Of a stretch of DNA of 64,000 nt, positions 16,988-27,286 are shown piece after piece. Within the stretch, counting starts at the first letter, position 1. Each line of letters opens with the position of its first letter. Under the pieces are notes generated by a model. That model was not told the origin of the DNA. It was given only the letters and a program-made list of their open reading frames with translations, and did no database searches. The position numbers and the translations under genes were made by a program. The stretch is from Phytobacter diazotrophicus (GTDB lineage Bacteria; Pseudomonadota; Gammaproteobacteria; Enterobacterales; Enterobacteriaceae), in assembly GCA_004346725.1 (NCBI GenBank), contig SMDE01000001.1:124001-188000 (forward strand), given 5' to 3'.

Positions 16988-19030
16988 CTAACCAAAACGA
17001 ACTTTGTAAAACATCAATAACTTGCGGTACTGTCTGGCTAATCGACCAATATTTTTTTTCGTGATTTTCATTTCACCGCGTGGAGCGGTGCTCAGCCATA
17101 TTACGGCCTCTTCTGCCTGCATTGGCTCCAGTCGCTGTGGATGGATATAAGTTGGATACGCGATAAGCGTTTGCCACACTAAATCCGTAAGACTGAGCTG
17201 TCGGGCGCGCCGGGGAATATTGTGCTCATCCTGAGTGAGTCCCCAGCCGGCATAAAAAGGCAGGCCATAGCAAAATACTCGCTTACCGTGCATTAAGGCT
17301 TCGAAGCCGGAAAGAGAGGTCATGGTGTGTAACTCATCAGCGAGTTGAATGCACTGAATGATATCGGCATCCAGCGCCTGGCAGTCGGCCCAACGGGCGA
17401 TATCTTCCGCCACGACTTGCCCTTTACGGTTGCCAACCAACACATCCGGGTGCGGTTTAAAGACAACAAACGCGTCAGGATTGCGCTCGCGTACCGTACG
17501 CAATAAATCCCGGTTGGTGTTAACAGACCTCGCCCCTGTCAGAATCGAGGCGTCATCCTCCACCTGACCGGGTACCAGAATAATTTTTTTACCGGTAGCC
17601 TCGGGCGGTAAGTGCCACTCCTGTCCAAGGTTGTATTTACTGACTTTGTTGCGCACAAGTTGTTGCAGAAGGGCTTGCGCACGCTCCCGCTGATGTTCGC
17701 TCAGGCTGCTGGCGTTCAGCAGGTTTTCCAGATCGCTTGGACGGGATGCGTCGTAATAGATACCGGTTTTATCCAGCACTAAAGACAGGGGGGCGAGCAA
17801 ATCGGAACCCAGGCCGGAGGAGCGGATAAACCCGTCTTCCATCCGCCACAGTGGAATGCGCTGTGCATCTGCCTGCGCCTGCCATTTTTTCTCTCCCCTT
17901 GTACCCCAGGCAATAAGCGCGCTGGCTTGTCGACACTGCTTCGCAAAGCGTACCCGGTTCTCCGCTGTTTTCAGAAACGGCCTCAGTATTGCTGTTTTCC
18001 ACAGGCTTAATCCCGGCGCCCATAGCGTGCCACGGCGTGACTGGTTGTGGTTACGCTGTAAGACCAGCCAGTCGACAACGCAGGCCAGCGTTGCAGGTTT
18101 TCCGCTTATCGGGTGTCGGTAACGGCAGTAGCGCAAATAGGCGGCGGTAAACAGATTGCTCAGTGTGGTCGGTTGTCGGCGTGCGGCAAGCTCACGGGCC
18201 TTTGGGTGACGGTCATCTGTTAGTCCCCAGCCCGCATACCATGGCTGCCCAAAGCAGACGACGGGTTTGCCTGCCAGCAACGCTTCAAAACCATACTGCG
18301 AGGTGACCACATACACCTTTTGCATGTGCCGCAGTAGCGATTGCGGGCTGATATCTTCGGCAAATACGCGCACACGGTCGTCGGATTTCAGGTTCGCAAA
18401 GTACCCCGCCTTTTTGCCGCATAGCACATCCGGATGCACCTTCACCCAAACCTCTGCGCTCGGATTTTCCTGCTTTGCTGTCTCAAGCATCTGCTGGAAG
18501 CTTTCCGGGCCGGCGTTACCTTTGGTGACAGACATATCGCCAAACGTCTGGTCAATGACCAGCACGGCCTCTGGCATAATATCCGGTGCGACAAACGGCG
18601 GCGCCTGGTTGTATTTCGACAAATCATTGTCAACGATGGCGCGCATCATCGCCTGCGCTTCAGCCGCGAGCGGCTTATTGCCGTCATTATCTTTTACCAG
18701 GCATTCAAGCGAGCTCGGAACCGAAGCGTCGTAATAGATGCCTAAATGATCAACGACGATGGAGAGAGGCGGGCAACCCTGAACGCCTAACCCGAGAGAA
18801 CGAATAAAGCCATCTTCCAGGCGAATAACCGGGAGACCAACGGATTGTGCCAGGGCAACAGGCTTTTGCGCGCTGGGGCGGTGGCCCCAGACGGCGATAG
18901 CATTCACCTGCTCGGGAATGGTTTTATAAGGCGAAAGCCGCACTGGTTCTCCAGGCAGAAAACTGGCCAGATGCGGAATGCGCCAGATCCCCCCGGAATA
19001 AATACCCAGTATGTTTCTCGTTCGTTCCAT
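16988..19030 (-). CDS. kpsC: Dual-domain poly-Kdo linker synthase KpsC
   Basis: KpsC has two related Kdo-transferase modules that alternately add beta-2,4 and beta-2,7 Kdo to the KpsS product. The two repeats show in paired motifs: [13 protein letters not shown] with [10 protein letters not shown] in the N-half, and [13 protein letters not shown] with [10 protein letters not shown] in the C-half. I chose the ATG at 19030 (680 aa), which places [12 protein letters not shown] at the N-terminus as in E. coli KpsC (675 aa). An ATG at 19096 would add 22 residues of poor match. The gene follows kpsD directly; kpsU, which lies between them in E. coli, is missing. Confidence 0.93.
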   Translation of the reverse strand: MERTRNILGIYSGGIWRIPHLASFLPGEPVRLSPYKTIPEQVNAIAVWGHRPSAQKPVALAQSVGLPVIRLEDGFIRSLGLGVQGCPPLSIVVDHLGIYYDASVPSSLECLVKDNDGNKPLAAEAQAMMRAIVDNDLSKYNQAPPFVAPDIMPEAVLVIDQTFGDMSVTKGNAGPESFQQMLETAKQENPSAEVWVKVHPDVLCGKKAGYFANLKSDDRVRVFAEDISPQSLLRHMQKVYVVTSQYGFEALLAGKPVVCFGQPWYAGWGLTDDRHPKARELAARRQPTTLSNLFTAAYLRYCRYRHPISGKPATLACVVDWLVLQRNHNQSRRGTLWAPGLSLWKTAILRPFLKTAENRVRFAKQCRQASALIAWGTRGEKKWQAQADAQRIPLWRMEDGFIRSSGLGSDLLAPLSLVLDKTGIYYDASRPSDLENLLNASSLSEHQRERAQALLQQLVRNKVSKYNLGQEWHLPPEATGKKIILVPGQVEDDASILTGARSVNTNRDLLRTVRERNPDAFVVFKPHPDVLVGNRKGQVVAEDIARWADCQALDADIIQCIQLADELHTMTSLSGFEALMHGKRVFCYGLPFYAGWGLTQDEHNIPRRARQLSLTDLVWQTLIAYPTYIHPQRLEPMQAEEAVIWLSTAPRGEMKITKKNIGRLARQYRKLLMFYKVRFG

Positions 19031-19125
19031 CAATATCAATCCGTTGATTAAAGAAGAAAACGTTTTTACCGCTGCTTGTTTCGCTTTCCCCGGCATGCCG
19101 GGAAAAGCATCTGCGACAGAGCTGA

Positions 19126-20802
19126 TTAGATTGTCAGCACAACCCTGGCGGCAACGGCAAGCTGATAAAGAATGGTCGAAATACCACGCGTAACTTCAAT
19201 GTTTTTCGATTCGTATTTCGGCAGAACCATGATTTCGTCACCGGGTTGCAGTTTTCCTGCGTCGTCAGCATCAACCGACTCGCCGTTCTGGTGAATCACA
19301 ATGATTTTTGAATTGCCGGATTTCTGCGTCAGCCCACCGCATTTTTTGATGTAATCGTCCACATCCATTCCGTCCTGCCAGGAGACGGCGTTCGGGAACA
19401 GCACTTCCCCGTGCACCATAACCAGCGACGTTTTTTCCGGAATCATGATGACGTCACCATCTTCCAGCAGCACCGAGTCGATGTTGCTTTCGCTAAGCAC
19501 GACTTGCCCTTTCGGGACGACAGCTCGCGCTTTATTGACGAACCGGCTAACCAGTTGTGCTTCCTGCATGCGCAAACGGGCCTCTTCCTGCGTTGAGGAT
19601 TGTGCTGAAAGAGAGGCCTCTTCCAGTTTCTGCAACGACAGGTTCAGCATCTCTTTCTGACGCTCCGCAACAGATGTTCTGTACAACTGGATGGCCTTCA
19701 TCTGCGACATGCTATTCGGGCGGATCTGCGATAGCACCTGACGCATGGTCGAACCGTATGGCAGAACTATCGCATGTTCGCCGGAATGGGCGCCGTCAAC
19801 ACGTACCTGAATGGTGCCTGCATAGCGGTCTGAACTCACGATAAGACGGTCGCCATCCTGCAGAGAGCGGCCCGCTGCGGAGCCGAGAGGATAGTATTCG
19901 CTACGTTTTACGGTACCTTGCTGACGGATAATGGTCATGTGGGTGGCGCCGGGTTTCGGACGCGCCCAACTGAGTGCCTCTGTGACCGGAATCGTACTGT
20001 TGGCGAATTCAAAGTCGTAACTGTTAAACACATCGCCTTCTACGCTGAATGTATGCTGACGTGGACCAACGACGATGGTATCGCCATCGACAAACTGCGA
20101 CAGGCCCAGCTTACCGTTCAGCAGAAAATCGTACAGGTTCACGCGTGAGATAACCGATTTGCCACGTTTGACGATGATATTAACGTAGCTGCCGCGCTCA
20201 CTGTCGACGCCGCCAGCTTTGCTCAGATAAGAGAGCAGGGAGTCAGATGCCACGCCACCATATAAGCCTGGGCTTTGCACATAGCCGGTCACGAAAACTT
20301 TCACCGGCTGAGCCTGCAGCAGGGAGGCATAGACGTTAACGTTCGACGTATAAACTTCTTTGATCTTACTGGTGACGGTATTGTTCAACTGCGCATTGGT
20401 CATACCCGAGACTTTCAGCGGGCCAATATTAGGCAGGAAAATATTGCCTTTCGGGTCAACGGTGAGCGCCCCGTCATACTGGAATGCGCCCCACAGTCGA
20501 ATCTGGATGGTATCACCGAGACCAATCACATAGCCTGGGTTGAACCCCAGACCTGCGCCTGAAGCTGCGCTGATAGAGGTAAACAACTGTGCGCCGAACA
20601 TGCGGCTGGGCAGTGCGGCAGCCACGGGGGGCGGTGTGTTGTCAAACCCGGTTGCGTTCTGAGTTTCTTCTGTCTTGCCGGAGATAATCGACGGCAACGG
20701 CGCCGCCCCTGTCAGATTTGGATCGGCTGTAATACCTGTCGGACCTGCCGCCCAGGCCGCATGGCAGACCAGAAGGAGCAGTGCCGATTTTAATAATTTC
20801 AT
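19126..20802 (-). CDS. kpsD: Capsule export outer membrane/periplasmic protein KpsD
   Basis: KpsD is the Wza-type polysaccharide export component that carries group 2 capsule across the periplasm and outer membrane with KpsE. From the ATG at 20802 it has 558 aa, matching E. coli KpsD, and begins with a signal peptide ([18 protein letters not shown]). The polysaccharide export domain is at about 80-160 ([12 protein letters not shown]), followed by SLBB-type repeats and a helical segment with [10 protein letters not shown]. An in-frame ATG at 20856 would add 18 residues before the signal peptide and is rejected. It lies 34 bp after kpsE. Confidence 0.95.
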   Translation of the reverse strand: MKLLKSALLLLVCHAAWAAGPTGITADPNLTGAAPLPSIISGKTEETQNATGFDNTPPPVAAALPSRMFGAQLFTSISAASGAGLGFNPGYVIGLGDTIQIRLWGAFQYDGALTVDPKGNIFLPNIGPLKVSGMTNAQLNNTVTSKIKEVYTSNVNVYASLLQAQPVKVFVTGYVQSPGLYGGVASDSLLSYLSKAGGVDSERGSYVNIIVKRGKSVISRVNLYDFLLNGKLGLSQFVDGDTIVVGPRQHTFSVEGDVFNSYDFEFANSTIPVTEALSWARPKPGATHMTIIRQQGTVKRSEYYPLGSAAGRSLQDGDRLIVSSDRYAGTIQVRVDGAHSGEHAIVLPYGSTMRQVLSQIRPNSMSQMKAIQLYRTSVAERQKEMLNLSLQKLEEASLSAQSSTQEEARLRMQEAQLVSRFVNKARAVVPKGQVVLSESNIDSVLLEDGDVIMIPEKTSLVMVHGEVLFPNAVSWQDGMDVDDYIKKCGGLTQKSGNSKIIVIHQNGESVDADDAGKLQPGDEIMVLPKYESKNIEVTRGISTILYQLAVAARVVLTI

Positions 20803-20836
20803 GTTCAACTCTGTAAAATTCACTGTGCGTCCAAAA

Positions 20837-21988
20837 TTAGTCTTTGTGATCTTCAATCACGGCCAGCAGCAATTTGATGGTGCCGAAGAGTAGGCAGCAG
20901 ACTAACAACCAGCTTGCCAGCAGGTAGCCGCTATTGGGGAAACTGGACTCTTCCGGTTGTTGCGGTGAACTGATGACCGACAACACTTTGAGTTTACGTG
21001 CCGCTTCCAGGCGTGTTTTTTCAATGGCTTTGATCGCCATCGTGTAGATTTCGGTATCGAAGGTGACGCGTGCTTTAATCTCGTCAAAGTCAGCCGCCAT
21101 GCTGTTGAGTTTCTTATCGCCTGGCGCGGTGATTTTGCTCTGCTCTGCGTCGATCTGTGCCTGCAGGGCTTTTATTGAATTACGAAGGCTAATGACCTGG
21201 GGCGCATCTTCACGCAAGTAACTCAATAAATTACGCAGCTCGGCTTCCAGCTCAACTTTTTTACCTTGTAAGGTCATCACCAGAGAGGTGGCAGCAGTGG
21301 CGGAGGCTTCGGGATCGAGGATATTGTTCTGATTTTGGTAAGCCAGTAATTCTGCTTTACTTTTATCAAGGCGAATACGGGCCTGCTGTAGTTCTTCCTG
21401 GGCGAAGTTCAACTGCTCTCGCGCGATTTTATGGGAGAGCTCGTTAATAAAACGCTCTGACTCTTTCAGGACTGCTTTATTGAACTGCTGTGAGAATTCC
21501 GGCGTAAAACCCTGGGTCTGAATCGTCAAAAGACCGGTTTTGTCATCAAAGACCACAGAGATTCGGTCGCGGTAGTAATTGAGGAACCGTTCTGCCGTTG
21601 TATCTTTAGAGAGATGATGAATGAAGTCCAGCCCGCTATGGCTCCATGCATCGTGAAAATCGAGCTGTTTATCGAGTACTTTCAGCATATCTGCTGAGTT
21701 GATGTACTCCTTGAGATACAACGCGTCTTCGGTGGAACTGGGGCTGGATGCACCCAGCAGCAAGCCGACATTCAGGCTGGCGCCTTCAATATCACTGGGA
21801 CGTTTTACCGCGACCTTTGATTCGCTCATATATCGCGGCTGGCTGAAAATCACCAAATAGATGACGAGCAGCGCCATCGGGGCGGCAATAACAATCCAGG
21901 CAAGATGCTGCTGGATCCAGGCAAGATTAAATTTGGCCGTACGTGCGCGTAACGAGGACGCCAGCAACTTTACTTTATGTGTAGACAT
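20837..21988 (-). CDS. kpsE: Capsule export inner membrane co-polymerase-type protein KpsE
   Basis: KpsE is the polysaccharide co-polymerase family 3 protein that bridges KpsMT in the inner membrane to KpsD. The 383-aa product has the standard length. A membrane segment is at about 29-50 (WIVIAAPMALLVIYLVIF), a long periplasmic coiled-coil lies between about 190 and 330, and a second membrane segment is near 350-372. RYMSESKVAVKRP follows the first membrane span, as in E. coli. It is the first recognised gene of region 1, preceded only by a 67-codon ORF. E. coli has kpsF at this position. Confidence 0.95.
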   Translation of the reverse strand: MSTHKVKLLASSLRARTAKFNLAWIQQHLAWIVIAAPMALLVIYLVIFSQPRYMSESKVAVKRPSDIEGASLNVGLLLGASSPSSTEDALYLKEYINSADMLKVLDKQLDFHDAWSHSGLDFIHHLSKDTTAERFLNYYRDRISVVFDDKTGLLTIQTQGFTPEFSQQFNKAVLKESERFINELSHKIAREQLNFAQEELQQARIRLDKSKAELLAYQNQNNILDPEASATAATSLVMTLQGKKVELEAELRNLLSYLREDAPQVISLRNSIKALQAQIDAEQSKITAPGDKKLNSMAADFDEIKARVTFDTEIYTMAIKAIEKTRLEAARKLKVLSVISSPQQPEESSFPNSGYLLASWLLVCCLLFGTIKLLLAVIEDHKD

Positions 21989-22066
21989 GTCACTTTCAAC
22001 GTTATTCTTCCTGGCAAAAATTTGCTGAGGGGAAGACTTTTTATGTCGGTATAAACAGGTGAGGTG

Positions 22067-22270
22067 TCAGTCGAAAATCCTGACTGAACCAATCACATCC
22101 TGTGAATTATCGGTGATGAGTAGGGTGGAGATGCGGTGTTTAGTCATCTTCTCTTCCGCATTGATGACTTCTGCCAGATGGCGGAGTGCATCACCTTGCT
22201 CCGTCAATGTGCTGCGTACGCTGTTAATCAGCGCTTGCTCTTCTGTTTCCGTGTTCACGTTAAAATCCAT
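22067..22270 (-). CDS. Small hypothetical protein upstream of kpsE
   Basis: This 67-aa frame has a strong ribosome site (CAGGAAAC before the ATG). It reads as a soluble acidic helical protein (NVNTETEEQALINSVRST), ending in a short strand-like IGSVRIFD. I do not recognise a family. It is co-directional with kpsE, 78 bp upstream, and occupies the position of kpsF in E. coli. It may be co-transcribed with region 1. It could be a small regulator or an accessory factor; alternatively it is unused sequence in the 5' leader. The good start signal favours a real gene. Confidence 0.5.
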   Translation of the reverse strand: MDFNVNTETEEQALINSVRSTLTEQGDALRHLAEVINAEEKMTKHRISTLLITDNSQDVIGSVRIFD

Positions 22271-22790
22271 TTTGTTTCCTGTTGGTAATCTCTACGTGAC
22301 GGTTGGTGTCCAGGCCATAGTTAACAGGCGCACCGTCACAGCAACCGATTTAGGACATACCACTCAGTTATCATCCTGTTCCTTGAAATGCAAAAAAATA
22401 CCCAGTCGCCATGGTGGTGACGTTTACCAGGTACATTTGAAACTTGCGAGTTCGGGGACTATCTTTTATTTTCCCGTTTTTTAGCACAAGCAGCTCTTAT
22501 ATACAACTGCAACGAATTTAGTAATGCTGAGCATAATAGCTTTTACTATTGTTATTTTAAGATTAACTGTTTGTAATTTTGGGGTTTTTTGTTGTCTTTA
22601 ATGTGGTTTGCAATTCTTTTTATTGCCTGTTTATAAATTTTAAAAGCGTAATAAATTAATGCTGCCTCGCAGGGTTATATTTATTTTATCAAGCAATTTT
22701 TCCAAAGTATTCATATTGGAAATATATTTAAAATAATGTGAAATAGTCTGGCATTGATATCTGGATTTATTTTTCCATTAATACGGATAA
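22271..22790. other. Upstream region of capsule region 1
   Basis: About 520 bp without a supported gene separate the region 1 genes from the rpoD terminator. The left part has ordinary composition and the part from about 22490 is strongly A+T-rich. It should hold the minus-strand promoter of region 1 (PR1 in E. coli lies about 225 bp before kpsF). A+T-rich DNA of this type is commonly silenced by H-NS, which is known for E. coli group 2 promoters. I could not assign a single best promoter. Confidence 0.4.
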
Positions 22791-22817
22791 AAAAACGCCA
22801 CCCCGAAGGATGGCGTC
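22791..22817 (-). terminator. Terminator of rpoD
   Basis: On the minus strand ACGCCATCC, a short TTCG loop, and GGGTGGCGT form a stable hairpin followed by a T-run (the A-run at 22789-22795 on the plus strand), 26 bp after the rpoD stop. It ends the macromolecular synthesis operon and marks the edge of the conserved backbone. Confidence 0.85.
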
Positions 22818-22842
22818 TGATAAGGCAGAAAATGCGGACGAA

Positions 22843-24690
22843 TTAATCGTCGAGGAAGCTACGCAGAACCTCAGAGCGGCTTGGGTGGCGCAGTTTACGC
22901 AGCGCCTTCGCTTCGATCTGACGGATACGTTCGCGGGTAACGTCGAACTGTTTACCCACTTCTTCCAGCGTGTGGTCGGTATTCATATCGATACCGAAAC
23001 GCATACGCAGCACTTTTGCTTCACGGGCGGTCAGGCCAGCCAGAACGTCGTGCGTAGCGGCACGCAGGCTCTCGGTGGTCGCAGAGTCCAGCGGCAGCTC
23101 GAGGGTGGTGTCCTCGATGAAATCACCCAGATGCGAATCTTCATCGTCGCCAATCGGCGTTTCCATGGAGATCGGTTCTTTGGCAATCTTCAGCACTTTA
23201 CGGATCTTGTCTTCCGGCATCAGCATACGCTCGGCCAGCTCTTCCGGCGTCGGCTCGCGGCCCATCTCTTGCAGCATCTGGCGGGAGATACGGTTGAGCT
23301 TGTTGATAGTCTCAATCATATGCACCGGAATACGGATGGTGCGCGCCTGATCCGCGATAGAACGGGTGATCGCCTGACGGATCCACCAGGTTGCATAGGT
23401 GGAGAACTTGTAACCGCGGCGGTATTCAAACTTATCTACCGCTTTCATCAGGCCGATGTTGCCTTCCTGAATCAGATCGAGGAACTGCAGACCACGGTTG
23501 GTGTATTTCTTGGCGATAGAGATAACCAGACGCAAGTTCGCTTCAACCATCTCTTTTTTCGCACGGCGCGCTTTCGCTTCACCGATGGACATACGACGGT
23601 TAATGTCTTTCACCTGCTCGATGGTCAGGCCGGTCTCTTCTTCAATCTGCTGCAGTTTCTGCAGGCCGCGCTGAACGTCCTCAGACACTTCATGCAGTTT
23701 TTCAGACCACGGCTTGTTCATCGCCAGGGCTGCATTGAACCAGGTCTCGTTGGTTTCGTTGCCAGTAAACAGCGTAATGAAGTTTTTCTTCGGCATTTTG
23801 CACTGTTCAACGCACAGCTTCATGATAATGCGTTCCTGGGTACGCACGCGATCCATCATGGTGCGCATGCTGTTTACCAGGTAATCGAACTGTTTCGGTA
23901 CCAGACGGAACTGTTTGAAGACTTCGGACAACTGCAGGATTTCGGCTGCGGCATCCGCGTGGCTACGGCCTTTCGCTTTGATGGTGTCACGGGTTTTTTC
24001 GTACTGTGTACGCAGCTCGGCAAATTTTTCGCGCGCCAGCTCAGGATCGATGCTGTTGTCATCGTCGCTGCTGTCATCGCCATCTTCGTCTTCATCTTCG
24101 TCTTCATCGTCGTCCAGCTCTTCCTGAGAGAGCTCAGAACCGACGTGAGTCGCCGTAGGTGCCAGATCTTCTTCCGCGTTCGGATCGACGAAGCCAGTGA
24201 TCAAATCAGACAGGCGAGCCTGCTCCGCTTCAACACGGTCATATTGTTCCAGCAGATAGGTAATGGCTTCCGGGTACTCGGCAACGGAGCACTGAACCTG
24301 GTTGATCCCGTCTTCTATACGCTTAGCGATGTCAATTTCGCCTTCGCGGGTCAACAGTTCAACGGTACCCATTTCGCGCATGTACATGCGCACCGGATCG
24401 GTTGTACGACCGATTTCAGATTCAACACTGGAAAGAACCTGTGCAGCCGCTTCTTCTGCATCTTCATCAGTGTTGTTGGCGGTTTCGGCAAGCAGTAGAT
24501 CATCGGCATCCGGTGCTTCTTCCATCACCTGAATGCCCATGTCGTTGATCATTTGGATGATGTCTTCGATCTGATCGGAGTCGACGATATCTTCCGGCAG
24601 ATGGTCATTGACCTCGGCATAGGTCAGATAGCCTTGCTCCTTACCACGTTGGACAAGAAGTTTCAGCTGTGACTGCGGGTTTTGCTCCAT
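22843..24690 (-). CDS. rpoD: RNA polymerase primary sigma factor sigma-70
   Basis: The housekeeping sigma factor, 615 aa (613 in E. coli). Region 1.1 spans about 1-80. Region 1.2 contains [17 protein letters not shown] non-conserved domain holds a long Asp/Glu tract near 191-213. Regions 2 ([26 protein letters not shown]), 3 and 4 ([32 protein letters not shown]) are intact. It is the last gene of rpsU-dnaG-rpoD, 158 bp after dnaG. In E. coli a heat-shock promoter inside dnaG also drives it. The acidic tract is where orthologues differ most. Confidence 0.98.
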   Translation of the reverse strand: MEQNPQSQLKLLVQRGKEQGYLTYAEVNDHLPEDIVDSDQIEDIIQMINDMGIQVMEEAPDADDLLLAETANNTDEDAEEAAAQVLSSVESEIGRTTDPVRMYMREMGTVELLTREGEIDIAKRIEDGINQVQCSVAEYPEAITYLLEQYDRVEAEQARLSDLITGFVDPNAEEDLAPTATHVGSELSQEELDDDEDEDEDEDGDDSSDDDNSIDPELAREKFAELRTQYEKTRDTIKAKGRSHADAAAEILQLSEVFKQFRLVPKQFDYLVNSMRTMMDRVRTQERIIMKLCVEQCKMPKKNFITLFTGNETNETWFNAALAMNKPWSEKLHEVSEDVQRGLQKLQQIEEETGLTIEQVKDINRRMSIGEAKARRAKKEMVEANLRLVISIAKKYTNRGLQFLDLIQEGNIGLMKAVDKFEYRRGYKFSTYATWWIRQAITRSIADQARTIRIPVHMIETINKLNRISRQMLQEMGREPTPEELAERMLMPEDKIRKVLKIAKEPISMETPIGDDEDSHLGDFIEDTTLELPLDSATTESLRAATHDVLAGLTAREAKVLRMRFGIDMNTDHTLEEVGKQFDVTRERIRQIEAKALRKLRHPSRSEVLRSFLDD

Positions 24691-24848
24691 AAGACGGTAT
24701 CCACACTTAATTCAAGAGGGTTGGTGTCGGTCAGCGAAATAAAACCGCCAACTTGGTGTAACGAGGGCTTACTTATATTTTTGCCGCTGCCTCTCAATGC
24801 GGCTGTCGGGCGCTTCCCGAACGATTATCGGCACTTAAGCCGTTGAAT

Positions 24849-26594
24849 TTACTTTTTCGCCAGTTCCTGGTTTAGTTGCCAGAGCTCCCGGCGTTCTTCG
24901 CTGCTTAAACCATGTGTGCGGTCACGAGCTATCAACTCTTCTTGCCGCTGTACAAGCATCGAATCAAACATATGATTGAGCGCGTCGTTGAACGTTTTTT
25001 CTGCAATGTCTTTATCTGCTATATCGTCCCACATCGCCAGTTTTTCAAGGGTTGCGGCTTCTTTTGTTCCGCGATACTGTTCAAGAAGCTGCCCTGTGGT
25101 TAATCCAGGCTGTGACAAACAAGTGTTGACCAGTTCTGTAAATAAGCCAAGTCCAGCCATTCTGGATTTATCCAGCCCCTCCAGCGGAGGCACTAACGGC
25201 GCGAGTTCCGGGCTCTGGACCAGCAATCCTATCAGTATACGCATGGTTGTGCGTTTTAGCTGAGGCGCCGGGCGGGCCGTGGCATTTTCCGCCTGTTTTG
25301 GCATTAAACGATCAAGCTGCGCGTCGTCAAAGATGCCAATTTTGTTACCCAGTAACTGCCTGAGCTGGATACGTAGCGTTTCACCCGGAACCTGAGAAAT
25401 CAACGGCAGCGCCAGCGCGGCAAGTTGCGTTGTCCCGTCCGGCGTGGTTAAGTCCGCCTGCGGCAGTAAGCTGTTAAACAAAAACGTGGAGAGCGGCATC
25501 GCCTGCTCCATCCGCGCTTCAAATGCTGCTTTACCTTCCTTACGTACCAGCGTATCCGGGTCTTCACCGTCCGGCAGGAACATAAAGCGTAGCTGACGTC
25601 CGTCGCTCATGTACGGCAATGCGGTTTCCAGCGCACGCCATGCGGCATCGCGGCCTGCACGGTCGCCGTCATAACAGCAAATGACGTTTTTCGTTACCCG
25701 AAACAACAGTTGAATATGGTCTGCTGTGGTCGAAGTTCCGAGTGACGCAACGGCGTAGTTAATGCCATATTGCGCCAGCGCAACCACATCCATGTAACCT
25801 TCCACGACTAAAAGCCGCTGCGGTTCATCATTGTCCTGCTGCGCTTCATAAAGTCCGTATAACTGGCGGCCTTTATGGAAAATATCGGTCTCTGGTGAGT
25901 TGAGATATTTGGGGGTATCGTTACCCAGCACTCGGCCACCAAATCCCATTACCCGACCACGCTTGTCGCGGATGGGGAACATCACCCGTTCGCGAAAACG
26001 ATCGTAACTGCGTCCCTGATCGTTAGTGACTAGCATGCCCGCATCAATCAAAGATTGACGATTTTCCTGATTTGCACCAAAACGCTTTAAAACGTTGTCC
26101 CAGCCGGGAGGGGCGTAACCAATCGCAAAACGGGCGATGACATCGCTGCTTAAACCGCGCCTTTCCAGATACTGGCGCGCCGGTTCAGCGGCAGGTTGCA
26201 TCAGGGATTGCTGATAAAACGCATTCAGGCCATCCATCAACTGATAGAGACTTTGCCGCTGGTGGCGCTCTATCTGACTTGGCCCGTTGCCTGCTTCATA
26301 GGGCACTTCCAGGTTATGCATGGCGGCCAGCTCTTCGACGGTTTCCACAAACTCGAGCTTGTCGTAGTTCATGAGAAAGTCGATCGCGTTGCCGTGCGCC
26401 CCACAGCCGAAGCAGTGATAAAACTGTTTTTCACCGTTTACGGTGAAGGAAGGACTTTTTTCGTTATGGAATGGACAGCATGCGTGCCAGTTCTTGCCCT
26501 GCTTTTTCAGTTTCACACGCGCATCGATCAGATCGATGATGTCGGTGCGAGCCAGCAGGTCATTGATGAAAACGCGTGGAATTCGTCCAGCCAT
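24849..26594 (-). CDS. dnaG: DNA primase
   Basis: DnaG makes RNA primers for replication with DnaB helicase. The product is 581 aa from the ATG at 26594, the E. coli length; an in-frame start three codons upstream is less likely. The N-terminal zinc-binding domain has C40, H43, C61 and C64 (HACCPFHNEKS, HCFGCGAHGN). The TOPRIM core carries VVEGYMDV and YDGDRAGRDAA, and the C-terminal about 130 residues form the DnaB-interacting helicase-binding domain. It lies between rpsU and rpoD, preceded by a terminator that limits its expression. Confidence 0.98.
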   Translation of the reverse strand: MAGRIPRVFINDLLARTDIIDLIDARVKLKKQGKNWHACCPFHNEKSPSFTVNGEKQFYHCFGCGAHGNAIDFLMNYDKLEFVETVEELAAMHNLEVPYEAGNGPSQIERHQRQSLYQLMDGLNAFYQQSLMQPAAEPARQYLERRGLSSDVIARFAIGYAPPGWDNVLKRFGANQENRQSLIDAGMLVTNDQGRSYDRFRERVMFPIRDKRGRVMGFGGRVLGNDTPKYLNSPETDIFHKGRQLYGLYEAQQDNDEPQRLLVVEGYMDVVALAQYGINYAVASLGTSTTADHIQLLFRVTKNVICCYDGDRAGRDAAWRALETALPYMSDGRQLRFMFLPDGEDPDTLVRKEGKAAFEARMEQAMPLSTFLFNSLLPQADLTTPDGTTQLAALALPLISQVPGETLRIQLRQLLGNKIGIFDDAQLDRLMPKQAENATARPAPQLKRTTMRILIGLLVQSPELAPLVPPLEGLDKSRMAGLGLFTELVNTCLSQPGLTTGQLLEQYRGTKEAATLEKLAMWDDIADKDIAEKTFNDALNHMFDSMLVQRQEELIARDRTHGLSSEERRELWQLNQELAKK

Positions 26595-26756
26595 ATGCCC
26601 CATAATTACACTTTGTCAGTCGAACTGCCTCTGCGTTGGCTACGATCGTTCACTCCTGTCACTGACTGACTACAGTAAGCTCAGGGAATTCACGCTCTTG
26701 CCGCCTTGATGCATCCTGAATGATTTTGTGTACTTGCTAATGCATAAACGAAAATA

Positions 26757-26787
26757 AGCCGCGCATTCCTTTCGGAAGCACGGCCTT
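26757..26787 (-). terminator. Attenuating terminator between rpsU and dnaG
   Basis: On the minus strand the 5' arm GGCCGTGCTTCC, a GAAA loop and the 3' arm GGAATGCGCGGC form an imperfect hairpin, followed by TTATTTT. In E. coli the same place holds terminator T1, which reduces dnaG and rpoD expression relative to rpsU by partial termination. Confidence 0.75.
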
Positions 26788-26833
26788 ACAACTACAACTC
26801 GGTCTGAAACTGAGAGCTAAACTCTCAGAAGAC

Positions 26834-27088
<255 letters not shown>

Positions 27089-27286
27089 TCAACGCCAGCT
27101 TATTTCAAAATGGTGCGGAATTTTACTTCAACAGTTGCTGCTTTGTAAAGCACCGCTGCCTTTTTTGAAAGGGACTTTTGTAAGGGTGGGGAGTATACAC
27201 GAAGTCCTTCAAGGGGGTGAGTAAAGTTTACAACAAGGGGCATTGATCCTACACTGCGCGGCATTGAAGCGAGGTAAAAAACAGCC

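Noticed and set aside
24060-24120. Repetitive tract in the coding region of rpoD
   Set aside because: It is the known Asp/Glu-rich spacer of sigma-70, not a tandem repeat element.
22810-24498. A 562-codon open frame on the plus strand opposite rpoD
   Set aside because: It is antisense to a highly conserved gene and arises from the codon bias of rpoD; no family match or ribosome site supports it.
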